From a virus: a stretch of 34,967 nucleotides of DNA. The notes under the pieces are model-generated. The model was not told the DNA's origin and made no database searches. It saw only the letters and a list, made by a program, of their open reading frames with translations. Every line of letters begins with the position of its first letter. Position 1 is the first letter of the stretch. The stretch is taken from positions 1 to 34,967 of IMG/VR virus record IMGVR_UViG_3300036860_000387. One strand, given 5' to 3'. The translations under genes were made by a program, and so were the position numbers. Shown in pieces: positions 27,996-34,967 of the stretch.

Positions 27996-28606
27996 GGCAG
28001 GTAGATTCCCTGCTGGTAGCCGTGGGCCTTGAGGATCGCGATCGCGCGCGGCGTGAGGCCGCGCGGCAGCATCTCGAGCTCGCCCTCGAGCGCCCCGGGG
28101 AGGTTGCTCGCGCCCTGGCCGCGGTTGCGCCAGGCCTGGATCACGAGCTCGTGGCAGACGTCCTTGATGTCGCCGGGGATCGCGGCGCGGCCCCACGTGC
28201 CGGCGATCTCGACGGTTCCCTTGCCCGCGGTGAAGACCCGGACGCCGCTGTTGAGCCCGGCGCCGAGTTCGATCCAGCGCGCGGGATCCGCTGTCGGCCG
28301 GCCGGCCGGCTCGAGGTAGAAGTCCGCGGCCGGCACCGTGACCTGCGTGGTGCCCTCGCCGCCGGTGCGCACCTTCAGCGTGGTCACTGAGACGAGCGGC
28401 CACGCCCAGGGGAGGATCAGCTTGGACGTGCCCGACCCGTCGAAGGTCTTCGTCGTCGCGGTCACCGGCTCGAAGATCTGGCCGTTGCAGAGCCGCTCGA
28501 TGTCGCGCGACGCCTGACCGATCAGCGTGGTCAGGAGCGCGTCGTATTCGCTTCCGAGATCGGAGAGCTTCTCCTTCACCTCGGCGAGGGTCAGGTAGTC
28601 GCCCAC
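27992..28606 (-). CDS. Head-tail connector (gp6-like adaptor)
   Basis: A 204-aa adaptor that would dock below the portal. It begins with the typical helical bundle (YLTLAEVKEKLSDLGSEYDA, LLTTLIGQASRDIERLCNG), followed by the beta section (FDGSGTSKLILPWAWPLVSV) and a helix (VCHELVIQAWRNRGQGASN). Position after the capsid-region genes and before the gp10-like gene supports it. GTG 28606 start; SD weak. Confidence 0.8.
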   Translation of the reverse strand: MGDYLTLAEVKEKLSDLGSEYDALLTTLIGQASRDIERLCNGQIFEPVTATTKTFDGSGTSKLILPWAWPLVSVTTLKVRTGGEGTTQVTVPAADFYLEPAGRPTADPARWIELGAGLNSGVRVFTAGKGTVEIAGTWGRAAIPGDIKDVCHELVIQAWRNRGQGASNLPGALEGELEMLPRGLTPRAIAILKAHGYQQGIYLP

Positions 28607-28609
28607 GGC

Positions 28610-29047
28610 TCACCCGTACTCGATGACGTAGTAGCTGGGCACGCCGTAGTCGGTGTTCGCACCGATGCCCTGCGTGACCGTCTTGATCTTGAAGCCCGGC
28701 GGCAGGATGAGGCCCGCCGGCAGCGACCCGTTCGAGCGAATGTTCGGCGTCGCGCCGATCTGGCCCGTCACCGGAAGGTCGACGCCCCAGGTGTAGTTCG
28801 CGGTCGTCGACGCGCCCTGCGCGGCGCTCGTGCCTGGGAACTCAGCGACGACGTTGTCGTTGGGATCGGTGATCTGCAGATACGGCAGGGGCGTCTGGGT
28901 GATGCCCTGGACGAGCGGGACCTGCACCGTGAGCAGCTCCCAGAACTTGCCGGCGGGGACTGCGTCCGTGACCTCGACGCCCGCGGCCGGGTTCGTCCCG
29001 GCGACGCGCTTGAAGACGGCGTTGTTGCTCGGAACGGGGCGCGGCAC
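28610..29047 (-). CDS. Beta-rich head-associated protein
   Basis: A 145-aa protein, almost all beta strands and turns (VFKRVAGTNPAAGVEVTDAV, LLTVQVPLVQGITQTPLPYL), lacking long helices. Its place between capsid and connector, and composition, suit a capsid decoration or fibre-like head protein. GTG 29047 follows TAG with no gap. I do not recognise a family. Confidence 0.65.
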   Translation of the reverse strand: MPRPVPSNNAVFKRVAGTNPAAGVEVTDAVPAGKFWELLTVQVPLVQGITQTPLPYLQITDPNDNVVAEFPGTSAAQGASTTANYTWGVDLPVTGQIGATPNIRSNGSLPAGLILPPGFKIKTVTQGIGANTDYGVPSYYVIEYG

Positions 29048-29263
29048 CTAGCGCTCCCCCCGCTTCACGCCGGGATCCTTCGTCGCGTCCTCTAGCTCGT
29101 AGTGAACCTCGATGGGCTTGAAGAACTCCGGCCACTTCTCGGCGACCGGGTGTCCTTCGCGCACGCGGGTGATGCCCTTGCGGAACTCGACCGGCGTGCC
29201 GTCGTCGAGCGTGCCCGAGCCCGACTCCGTCGCGATGAGAATCCTGCCTCGGCTGTTCGCCAT
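29048..29263 (-). CDS. Small head-region protein
   Basis: A 71-aa protein. I use ATG 29263, which has AGGAGG 8 nt upstream; GTG 29272 is too close to that SD. The first half is strand-rich (ANSRGRILIATESGSGTLDD), the second short and charged (RKGITRVREGHPVAEKWPE). It is the first gene after the post-capsid hairpin. Function unknown, perhaps a head-completion accessory. Confidence 0.65.
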   Translation of the reverse strand: MANSRGRILIATESGSGTLDDGTPVEFRKGITRVREGHPVAEKWPEFFKPIEVHYELEDATKDPGVKRGER

Positions 29264-29295
29264 GCTCGCCACCTCCTCTCGATCGGCAGAGCGAA

Positions 29296-29327
29296 GGGAC
29301 CGGAGCCGCCGATCGGGCTCCGGCCCC
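29296..29327. terminator. Strong hairpin after the major capsid gene
   Basis: A 12-bp stem (29296-29307 with 29316-29327, one G-T-type mismatch) and 8-nt loop lie 9 bp past the capsid stop. The T-run (TTTT, 29328-29331) is on the plus-strand side, so it is a good intrinsic terminator for rightward transcripts; for the leftward capsid mRNA it is a hairpin followed only by CCCTTCGC. It may trim or stabilise the capsid mRNA end. Confidence 0.55.
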
Positions 29328-29335
29328 TTTTGCTA

Positions 29336-31057
29336 CTAGGCGACCTTGAGGAACTTGAACTGCGACTCGGAGAGCGTCTTGCCGCCGTTCCGCCAGAAGG
29401 CGTACAGGCCCCGCTGTCCCGTCGGGAAGCGGTTCGCCGCGCCGAAGAGGTGCGGGATGATCTCGAGGGACATGCCGACGCGGTCGATGATGATGAAGTA
29501 CCGGAAGTTGCCCATGAGCAGGATGCGCGAGCCGGTCGTGACCGTCGCGAGCATCTGCGAGCTCTCGTACACCGGGTAGCCGAGACCGGCCGCGCCGGTG
29601 TTTCCGTCGCCGCGATCCGAGGACGGCTTGTTCGCGAGACCCTGCGGCCAGTAGAGCCAGAGGCCCGCGCCGCCGGCGGTGTCGAACTGCCGGATCTTGT
29701 TCAGGATGGTGCGGTTGCCGACGATCGTGGAGCGCGGCCGCGCGCGCGGCACGACGCCCTCCTCGAGCTTGAACGTGTCGCCGATGACGAACGCGCCAAC
29801 GCCCGCGGTGGCAATGTCGGCGCCGGCGCTCATGGCATTGAGGCCGAAGGGCTCGTTCGTGCCGGACCCGGAGAAGAACTTGTTCGACTCGAGGTCATCC
29901 TTCGCGTCGGCGATGAGCACCGACATCTCGCGCTGCAGGGCGGCCCAGTCCTGGTCCGCCTCGATCGAGAACGGGACGAACGCCTGCGCACGGACCGCGT
30001 CGACCGAGGGCTGCGCCATCGTGGGCGTGTTGTCTGACGCTTCCGTCGCTTCCGCCGCGTACGCCGCGGTGATCGCGCCGCTCGTCGCGCCCTTCCAGTT
30101 GTTCGTGACGACCTGCTCCGTGCGGCAGATCGCGCGCCACGGGTTGACCACGCTGTTCGACGTGGGGATCACGCTCGCGTCGAGCGTGAAGGGAAGCGGT
30201 ACGCCGGTCGTGCCGAGGCCGAGGGCGCGCTCGGCGGCCATCGTCCGCTGGTACGCGCGCTGCTCTTCGGCCGTCAGGTCGTAAGCCGGGACGTTGCGCG
30301 CCATCGCGCGCATGAGCTTGGAGAACGCGCGCTTGTACGACGGATCGGACGACGCGAGCACGTAGCGCGCGAAGTCGCCAGTCTCGTCGCCTTCGTCGAT
30401 CGCCTTGTCGAGCAGGCGCTCGACGTGCCCGCGGGCGCGGTCGTTCGACCATCCGCCGTAGACCCGGACGTTGTCGGGGTCCTCGGTAATCGGGAACTTC
30501 ATGACTTCGATCGCCTTGCGGGCTCGATCGTGGAGCTGCTGCCGCGTGCGCTCGGGATTCGAGAGGTCGACGCGGATGGTCGAGAGGTCGTAGATGTCAC
30601 GCTCTTTGTTCGAGCCCCGCGCCTCGGGGTGTGAGTAGAGGCGCTCGTCGTCGCGCTCGGTGTGCTCGGGCTGGTCGGAGATCCGCTGCACGTAGGCGAG
30701 GCGCTTCTCGTACTCCTCGACGCGGCGCTGGGCCTCGTCGCGGGTGTCCTTGAGCTTCGACCACTCCTCGCGCTCGGTGTCGGTCAAGGGCTCGACGCCG
30801 TGCTCGGTGTGGATCTCGGTCATGCGCTCGTCGATCTGCTTGACGAGGTCGACGAGGCCCTGCTTCTCGCGGATCGACTTCAGATCCGGGATCTCGAGGA
30901 CGGTGCCGCCGACCAAGAGCAGCGGCCCGAAGGCGGCCAGCTCGAGGACGCCGGCGACGTATGCGACCGCGAGCGCCGCGAGCGCGAAGGCGAAGCCGAT
31001 CACGATCGGGGCGGGCGGCAGGTTGCGCGCGAGACGGGCTAGAGCGTGCGGAGCCAT
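29336..31057 (-). CDS. Major capsid protein with hydrophobic N-terminal extension
   Basis: HK97-fold capsid, 573 aa from ATG 31057 (GAGGAGGG SD, ideal spacing). Residues ~14-36 and ~39-52 are hydrophobic (PIVIGFAFALAALAVAYVAG, AAFGPLLLVGG), then a coiled-coil delta-like scaffolding region (~56-130: DLKSIREKQGLVDLVKQID, EEWSKLKDTRDEAQRRVEEY). The mature shell domain runs from ~210, with the usual late motifs (ANRFPTGQRGLYAFWRNGGK at the C-terminal end). The adjacent protease would remove the N-terminal part. A membrane-like segment ahead of the delta region is atypical: normally such proteins begin near residue 55 of this one. Capsid identity is firm. Confidence 0.88.
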   Translation of the reverse strand: MAPHALARLARNLPPAPIVIGFAFALAALAVAYVAGVLELAAFGPLLLVGGTVLEIPDLKSIREKQGLVDLVKQIDERMTEIHTEHGVEPLTDTEREEWSKLKDTRDEAQRRVEEYEKRLAYVQRISDQPEHTERDDERLYSHPEARGSNKERDIYDLSTIRVDLSNPERTRQQLHDRARKAIEVMKFPITEDPDNVRVYGGWSNDRARGHVERLLDKAIDEGDETGDFARYVLASSDPSYKRAFSKLMRAMARNVPAYDLTAEEQRAYQRTMAAERALGLGTTGVPLPFTLDASVIPTSNSVVNPWRAICRTEQVVTNNWKGATSGAITAAYAAEATEASDNTPTMAQPSVDAVRAQAFVPFSIEADQDWAALQREMSVLIADAKDDLESNKFFSGSGTNEPFGLNAMSAGADIATAGVGAFVIGDTFKLEEGVVPRARPRSTIVGNRTILNKIRQFDTAGGAGLWLYWPQGLANKPSSDRGDGNTGAAGLGYPVYESSQMLATVTTGSRILLMGNFRYFIIIDRVGMSLEIIPHLFGAANRFPTGQRGLYAFWRNGGKTLSESQFKFLKVA

Positions 31058-31836
31058 TCGTCCCTCCTCAGGGGGGAGTGCTCGCGGCGCTTCGTGCCGG
31101 CCGCGGCGGGGGTCGCGATCGTGCGCGAGTTGGAGCGCGAGCGAAGGTGCGCGGACGCCTCGGGGTACTGCGGGAACGTCACCGGGCCGAACTCCTCCAC
31201 CATCGCCTCGGTGATGACCCGCTCGGGGATCCCGCGCGGGTTGTACGAGCTCGTCTTGGGCTTCTCGGTGAACTGCTCGCTCATCACGTAGAAGCGGAAG
31301 GACGCGCCATACGCGCCGGCGCGCAGGCCCTCCATGACGAGGTCCGGGATCCCCCGGTAGAGACCGACCTCGTAATACGCGCCGGTGTCGTCCTCCTCGA
31401 GGACATCGATCGAGCCGAGGACCTTGTTCCCGAGGTAGGGGTCCCGGCCATGATTGAACGTCGAGCGCATCTGCGCGCGGTCGTTCTGGATCGTCTTTGC
31501 GAAGGCGCCCTTCGCGAACGACTCCATGAAGTTGCCTTCCCAGAGCGACTCGATCTCGCTCCAGACGTCGAAGACCGCGAAGTGACCGACCATCGTGGGC
31601 TGGCTGCCCGGGTCCTCGGCGCGCATTGCGCGCGCAACGGGGAGCTGGCGCGCGGCGTGGGCGGCGACAACACGCCGGCATGCACGCTCATCGACGCGCT
31701 CGCCGGTGAGGAGCTCGCGACGGAAGTCGAGGGGCAGAGCGCGGTACTGCGCCTGCAGGCGGGCGCGCTCCTCGCGATGGCCCGCCTCGTGCGCCCGGGT
31801 GATTGCGGCGCGCAGGGCGCCGACGGCCCCTTCCAT
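31039..31836 (-). CDS. Prohead serine protease (HK97 gp4-like)
   Basis: A 265-aa protease that matures the prohead by cleaving delta domains. The core runs from ~80 to ~190: MVGHFAVFDVWSEIES, TFNHGRDPYLGNKVLG with H129, and GLRAGAYGASFRFYVM with nucleophile S179. The 80 residues before the core are a helical extension. ATG 31836 is preferred over TTG 31893; neither has a good SD. The gene overlaps the capsid start by 19 nt, and the capsid SD lies inside its last codons. Confidence 0.88.
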   Translation of the reverse strand: MEGAVGALRAAITRAHEAGHREERARLQAQYRALPLDFRRELLTGERVDERACRRVVAAHAARQLPVARAMRAEDPGSQPTMVGHFAVFDVWSEIESLWEGNFMESFAKGAFAKTIQNDRAQMRSTFNHGRDPYLGNKVLGSIDVLEEDDTGAYYEVGLYRGIPDLVMEGLRAGAYGASFRFYVMSEQFTEKPKTSSYNPRGIPERVITEAMVEEFGPVTFPQYPEASAHLRSRSNSRTIATPAAAGTKRREHSPLRRDEWLRTL

Positions 31837-31910
31837 CAGCGGCGAAGAGTGCGGCGGACCGCTACGGACTCCGCAACACCTACAACTACGCAAAAACTAC
31901 GCAGCTGCCT
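31837..31910 (-). promoter_or_regulatory. Short gap with GCGTAGTT direct repeat before the protease
   Basis: On the minus strand GCGTAGTT occurs twice with a 3-nt spacer just after the stop at 31911. This is the only AT-enriched spot near the capsid operon start, so it could be a late promoter or regulator site. I cannot define boxes with confidence. Confidence 0.3.
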
Positions 31911-33329
31911 CTAGGTGCTGCTCTCGCCCTCTCCCATCCCGAGGTCCCGCTCGTCGGCGAGCTGACGCGCGCTCGGCCGGATCCGCACCTCTGAATCGCC
32001 GCCGAGCGCGCCGGCCGATCGAATACCGCGGATGCCGATGTTGAGCCGGAGTCGCGGTGCACCGACCCGCTCGGCGCTCCGGATCGCCGGGACACTAATT
32101 GACCTTGCCTCGGGCTCGATGACGATGATCCGCATCACGCTGCCGACGCCGCCGATGACCAGCCCGGTGAGGAGCCGCGGTGCCCCGACCGCCTCCGACG
32201 TCGAGATACCGCCGGCGCCGCTGATGGTCTGAGGCCCCCCGACCTGGACGATCGTCGCGTTCCCGAACGTCTGGCCCGAGGCGATGGCCCCGGCAAGCGA
32301 GAGCGTGAAGTTGAGCTTGTCGCCGGTCGCGACCGCCTCAGCGGAGGGGACCGCGCCGGCTCCCAGGACCGAGAGGTTGACCTTCGCGCTCGTGGGCACG
32401 ACCTCGCCGGAGGCGATCCCGGTCACGAGGATCCTGAAGTTCACCTGCGGCGCCCCGAGGCTCTCCGTCGAGGCGATCGCACCGGGAAGGATCGAGAAAT
32501 TGACCTTGAGCGTGCCGAACGCCTCTGCAGACGCGATCGCGTTGCCGCCCAGATCGATCGTCTGCGGCGAGGCGGCTGTCGTCGACGGCTCGATCGGGTA
32601 CGGCCGGCGGAGTGCCCGGATGAGTTTCCGCCGACCAGGACCCTTCGTCGCCGGAAGGTGCGCGACCGATCGCGTGTACGCGCCGCCCGCGGCGGCGGAG
32701 AGCGCGATGAGCGTGCCGATGTTCACACCGGCGGCGACGGCGGTGCTGGTGCGCGAGCCGGTCGCGGCTCCGGTCGTGGTTCCGGTGTCGAGGCATTGAC
32801 CGACCTCATTGACCCCGAGGCCGGTCTCGTCATCACCGCGCTCGGTGAACGTCGGGTTCGTGCCCGAGAAGACCCCGAATGATTCCGGGGTGCTCGTATC
32901 CGTATTGGCGATCTGCCCGATGGCGAGGACCAGGCCGTCAGGATCCGTCGGCGTGATGGTGGGCGCGGTCACCGTGACCGAGGAGGCATTGGTCTGCTGC
33001 CCGCTGGCATTGGCCGGATCGCCCGCGGTCACGCAGCCGCGGAGGCCATAGATCTGCGCGACGATGCTGTCGCCGGCGGCGTGGGTGACGAGCGGAGCCG
33101 TGTCCCCGGCCACGGCGCGCCGCCACGCGATCGTGCCGCGCTGGATCGTGGTGTTGTTGACCTCGAACCACTTCGTCCAGCCGGCGGGGAGCGTCACGGC
33201 GACGTTATCGCCGCTCGTCACCACCAGGACATGGATGTCATCCGCAGCCCAGCCCGGCGGCAGGCCGGGCGTGACGTTGCCGCTCGCGGCCTTCGCTGAG
33301 GTGCCGACGTTGACGAAGCTGACCGGCAT
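31911..33329 (-). CDS. Repeat-rich virion appendage protein
   Basis: A 472-aa protein in two parts. Residues 1-225 form a beta-sandwich-like domain common in phage appendage proteins (LPPGWAADDIHVLVVTSGDN, LPAGWTKWFEVNNTT). Residues ~262-450 hold about eight ~20-25-residue repeats built on AIASAEAFG followed by a hydrophobic strand (IAS/IRS/VPS at 265, 285, 305, 327, 349, 375, 416, 436). It lies between portal and protease, an uncommon position. It could be a head fibre or tail fibre. ATG 33329 abuts the TAG of the upstream gene. Confidence 0.7.
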   Translation of the reverse strand: MPVSFVNVGTSAKAASGNVTPGLPPGWAADDIHVLVVTSGDNVAVTLPAGWTKWFEVNNTTIQRGTIAWRRAVAGDTAPLVTHAAGDSIVAQIYGLRGCVTAGDPANASGQQTNASSVTVTAPTITPTDPDGLVLAIGQIANTDTSTPESFGVFSGTNPTFTERGDDETGLGVNEVGQCLDTGTTTGAATGSRTSTAVAAGVNIGTLIALSAAAGGAYTRSVAHLPATKGPGRRKLIRALRRPYPIEPSTTAASPQTIDLGGNAIASAEAFGTLKVNFSILPGAIASTESLGAPQVNFRILVTGIASGEVVPTSAKVNLSVLGAGAVPSAEAVATGDKLNFTLSLAGAIASGQTFGNATIVQVGGPQTISGAGGISTSEAVGAPRLLTGLVIGGVGSVMRIIVIEPEARSISVPAIRSAERVGAPRLRLNIGIRGIRSAGALGGDSEVRIRPSARQLADERDLGMGEGESST

Positions 33330-33644
33330 CTAGGGCACCCACGACCAGGTGAGCTCGTACGGGATCTCGAGCGCGACATGCGTGCCGTTCTTGTCGATGT
33401 AGGTAGTCGGGACGAGCGATCTCCCGAGCACCGCCTGGATCAACTTGGGGTCGCTGGCTTGGCGATCCAGCGGACCGAAGACCACGGCATCGGTCTCCGG
33501 ATCGCGAAGCGTCACCGTCAGCGTGCCCGGACCGTCCTGTTTCACGACCAGCGAGCTGATCGCGTTGGTCAGGTCGTCGTACTCGATGGAGATCTCCGCG
33601 GCGCCGTCGTAGGCCGCGGCGATCTGCCGGGTCTGGGTCGCCAT
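33330..33644 (-). CDS. Small structural-region protein, 104 aa
   Basis: A beta-rich protein (AEISIEYDDLTNAISSLVVK, GTLTVTLRDPETDAVVFGP) with an aromatic end (LEIPYELTWSWVP). ATG 33644 follows the 268-aa gene by 13 nt, and its TAG abuts the next ATG. No family recognised; composition and neighbours suggest a virion or appendage assembly protein. Confidence 0.6.
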   Translation of the reverse strand: MATQTRQIAAAYDGAAEISIEYDDLTNAISSLVVKQDGPGTLTVTLRDPETDAVVFGPLDRQASDPKLIQAVLGRSLVPTTYIDKNGTHVALEIPYELTWSWVP

Positions 33645-33657
33645 CTAGGACGGCCCC

Positions 33658-34464
33658 TTAGTTCACGCCGTAAACCGCGAGCTGCAGGAGCTGCATGATG
33701 TTCGAGGCGCTCGACGTGCCGCAGGCGCAGTTGTAGTTGATGAAATTGGTGATCGAGATGTCCACCGTCGCGACCGTCCCCGGCGAGGCCGCCCCGCCGA
33801 AGAGCGCGCCGGCGAAGGGCGAGGCGAGCGACGTTCCGCCCTCGACTAGCCCGAGACCCTGGAACGTCGAGTTCGCTCCCGCCGCACCAGTCGTCCGGCA
33901 GACGACTCGGCCGCCGCCCCGCCAGATCTGGTTCGTGACCGTCGCGCCCGCAGTCAGCGCGGCCGATCCGAGCACGATCGGCCCGGCGGTGCCTGACGCG
34001 CCGAGGCGGATCGTCCAGGTGAACGTCGGGGAGACCGTCGTCGAGAGGATGCCGTACCCCTCGATCTCGATGGTCTTGCCAACCCCGTAGACCGGCTGAT
34101 AGAAGTACGGATCGAGCTTCGCCTGCGCGCCCATGCCCGCCGTGTCGTTCTGCAGGCCCTCGGCGGTGAACGTGTTCCGCGCCGTGCCCGACGCGGTGTT
34201 GATGTAGAGGAGCTCTTTCCACGTGCCCGTCGTCGAGGAGCCGCCGCTGATCGGAGGCAGGAGTGCTCGGCAGCGGTACGCGTCGGCGAGGAAATCCCAC
34301 AGCCGCTCGAGGCCGCGCATCTGTTCTTCTGCTGTCTTGCCGTTGCGTCCATCGACAATGCCGATCCTCGTGATCGGGTGCGCGCGCCCAGTCTTCGCAC
34401 CCTCCCTCGTGATGAGGGGCTCCGGCACGTATAGACGCCGCCGCTCGTCCAAGAGCAGGTCCAT
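33658..34464 (-). CDS. Structural/appendage protein, unknown
   Basis: A 268-aa protein. Residues 1-70 are helical and charged (EEQMRGLERLWDFLADAYRC); the rest is Gly/Thr/Ser/Ala-rich beta (IEIEGYGILSTTVSPTFTWT, GATVTNQIWRGGGRVVCRTT) like phage surface or fibre head domains. ATG 34464 has AGGAGG just upstream, overlapping the stop of the previous gene. A jelly-roll-like fibre or decoration protein is plausible. Confidence 0.65.
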   Translation of the reverse strand: MDLLLDERRRLYVPEPLITREGAKTGRAHPITRIGIVDGRNGKTAEEQMRGLERLWDFLADAYRCRALLPPISGGSSTTGTWKELLYINTASGTARNTFTAEGLQNDTAGMGAQAKLDPYFYQPVYGVGKTIEIEGYGILSTTVSPTFTWTIRLGASGTAGPIVLGSAALTAGATVTNQIWRGGGRVVCRTTGAAGANSTFQGLGLVEGGTSLASPFAGALFGGAASPGTVATVDISITNFINYNCACGTSSASNIMQLLQLAVYGVN

Positions 34465-34474
34465 CCTCGACCTC

Positions 34475-34888
34475 CTAGAGCTTGAAAATCTTGTTCGCGC
34501 CGTTGTCCCACTGGATCGTCACGTCACCGCCATTGGGCGTAAACGGCAGGCCGGTCGCGGTATCGATGAAGGCGATGAGCGGGCTCGTCGTGTCGACGCC
34601 GGTGTCCTTGTAGACCACGATCGACTCCACGCTGGCGCCGCTAACCGCGGCGATCGTGACATCCGCGGCATCGGCGACACCGGCAGTCACGGTCTTCCCT
34701 GTGAGCGCACCGCTCGTCGCGATGCGCGCCCCCGCCGCGATGTCGGAGAGGAACTGATCCGTCGCCGGCGCGGGCGTGTCGACACCGTGGTCGACCAGCA
34801 CCACTTTGATCGTGTCGGTATCCCAATCGAGCGCGGGGCTTTGCGAGAGGAAAGATTCCCGCGCCTTGTCGAAGAGTGCGTTCGCCAC
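34475..34888 (-). CDS. Widespread phage virion-region protein, 137 aa
   Basis: The sequence MANALFDKARESFLSQ, then DTDTIKVVLVDHGVD, LTGKTVTAGVADAADVTI, SPLIAFIDTATGLPFTPNGG and QWDNGANKIFKL matches the pattern of a family I know from many siphophages, near portal and appendage genes, with no established function. GTG 34888 has AGGAGGG 9 nt upstream. It immediately follows the portal gene across the contig junction (portal stop at 107 equals position 34894). Probably a structural or appendage component. Confidence 0.8.
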   Translation of the reverse strand: MANALFDKARESFLSQSPALDWDTDTIKVVLVDHGVDTPAPATDQFLSDIAAGARIATSGALTGKTVTAGVADAADVTIAAVSGASVESIVVYKDTGVDTTSPLIAFIDTATGLPFTPNGGDVTIQWDNGANKIFKL

Positions 34889-34967
34889 GTCTTTTAACCC
34901 TCCTGCTTCGTTTTGACCGGCGCGTTGGTGTCGTCGACCTCGTACTCGACGGTCGATTCGATCAGTC
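34788..34967. repeat. Right copy of 180-bp terminal redundancy
   Basis: Second copy of bases 1-180. It lets the genes at both ends be joined: the 137-aa gene at 34475-34888 is complete here, and the portal gene that ends at 107 begins its 3' end again just after 34888. The true genome is therefore about 34,787 bp, circular or circularly represented. Confidence 0.95.

Noticed and set aside
31058-31681. Long upstream extension of the major capsid frame
   Set aside because: It overlaps the prohead protease gene out of frame and has Arg/Pro-rich shadow composition; ATG 31057 with a strong SD is the real start.
31980-32550. CRISPR-like or non-coding DNA repeats
   Set aside because: Periodicity is at protein level in an intact reading frame with diverged DNA; no spacer-repeat structure exists here or elsewhere in the window.
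1-34967. tRNA or rRNA genes
   Set aside because: I found no cloverleaf with a conserved TTCGA arm and CCA-like end in the few non-coding gaps; nearly all DNA is coding.

Overview
The window is one complete genome of a temperate, long-tailed (siphovirus-like) phage, read as a circular contig. The first 180 bases are repeated at the end (1-180 = 34788-34967) with one silent difference, so the unit length is about 34,787 bp. The DNA is strongly GC-rich, start codons are often GTG or TTG, and neighbouring genes overlap by 1-4 nt almost everywhere. The host cannot be fixed from sequence. A Pro/Ala/Ser/Thr-rich lipoprotein and LuxR-type helix-turn-helix (HTH) modules fit a GC-rich, lineage-poor soil bacterium (Chloroflexota or Actinomycetota would both fit); this is inference.

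Layout. Nearly everything is on the minus strand and reads right to left. Only two genes are on the plus strand: an XRE-like repressor candidate (15865-16284) and a lipoprotein (16376-16894). Together with a minus-strand Cro-like gene (15523-15810) they form a divergent lysis/lysogeny switch at 15810-15865. From the Cro-like gene a long early operon runs leftward: small membrane proteins, a ParB-family protein, replication-initiator-like and zinc-ribbon proteins, a ribbon-helix-helix (RHH) protein, a large serine integrase, a Vsr/DUF559-like endonuclease followed by an out-of-frame LuxR-type HTH, many tiny coupled genes, and an HNH endonuclease. After a short non-coding patch with three CTGGGCC-type repeats (candidate cos/terminase-recognition region) come small terminase, large terminase and portal. 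Across the circle junction the order continues from the right end: four structural or appendage genes, prohead protease, major capsid protein, head-tail connectors, tail terminator, major tail protein, tail assembly chaperones with a CCCTTTA -1 frameshift site, tape measure, baseplate-type protein, a repeat-rich fibre protein, an HNH endonuclease, and a lysis cassette (coiled-coil membrane protein, amidase, two holin-like proteins). Two further minus-strand DNA-binding-type genes (16927-18098) lie between the lysis cassette and the immunity region.

How it works together. The virion module is HK97-type: terminase with an RNase H-like nuclease, serine prohead protease, capsid with a scaffolding delta-like region. 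Lysogeny is served by the divergent switch and a serine integrase; the lipoprotein looks like a lysogenic-conversion or superinfection-exclusion gene with its own operator-like palindrome.

Most unusual features: (1) a textbook LuxR/GerE HTH embedded in the C-terminal tail of the portal protein; (2) a second LuxR-type HTH in the -1 frame at the end of the endonuclease gene with no standard start codon; (3) a major capsid protein whose well-supported start adds a hydrophobic, membrane-like N-terminus ahead of the delta-like region; (4) a symmetric divergent promoter region where both start codons sit exactly 7 nt after identical TAGTTT boxes, suggesting leaderless mRNAs.
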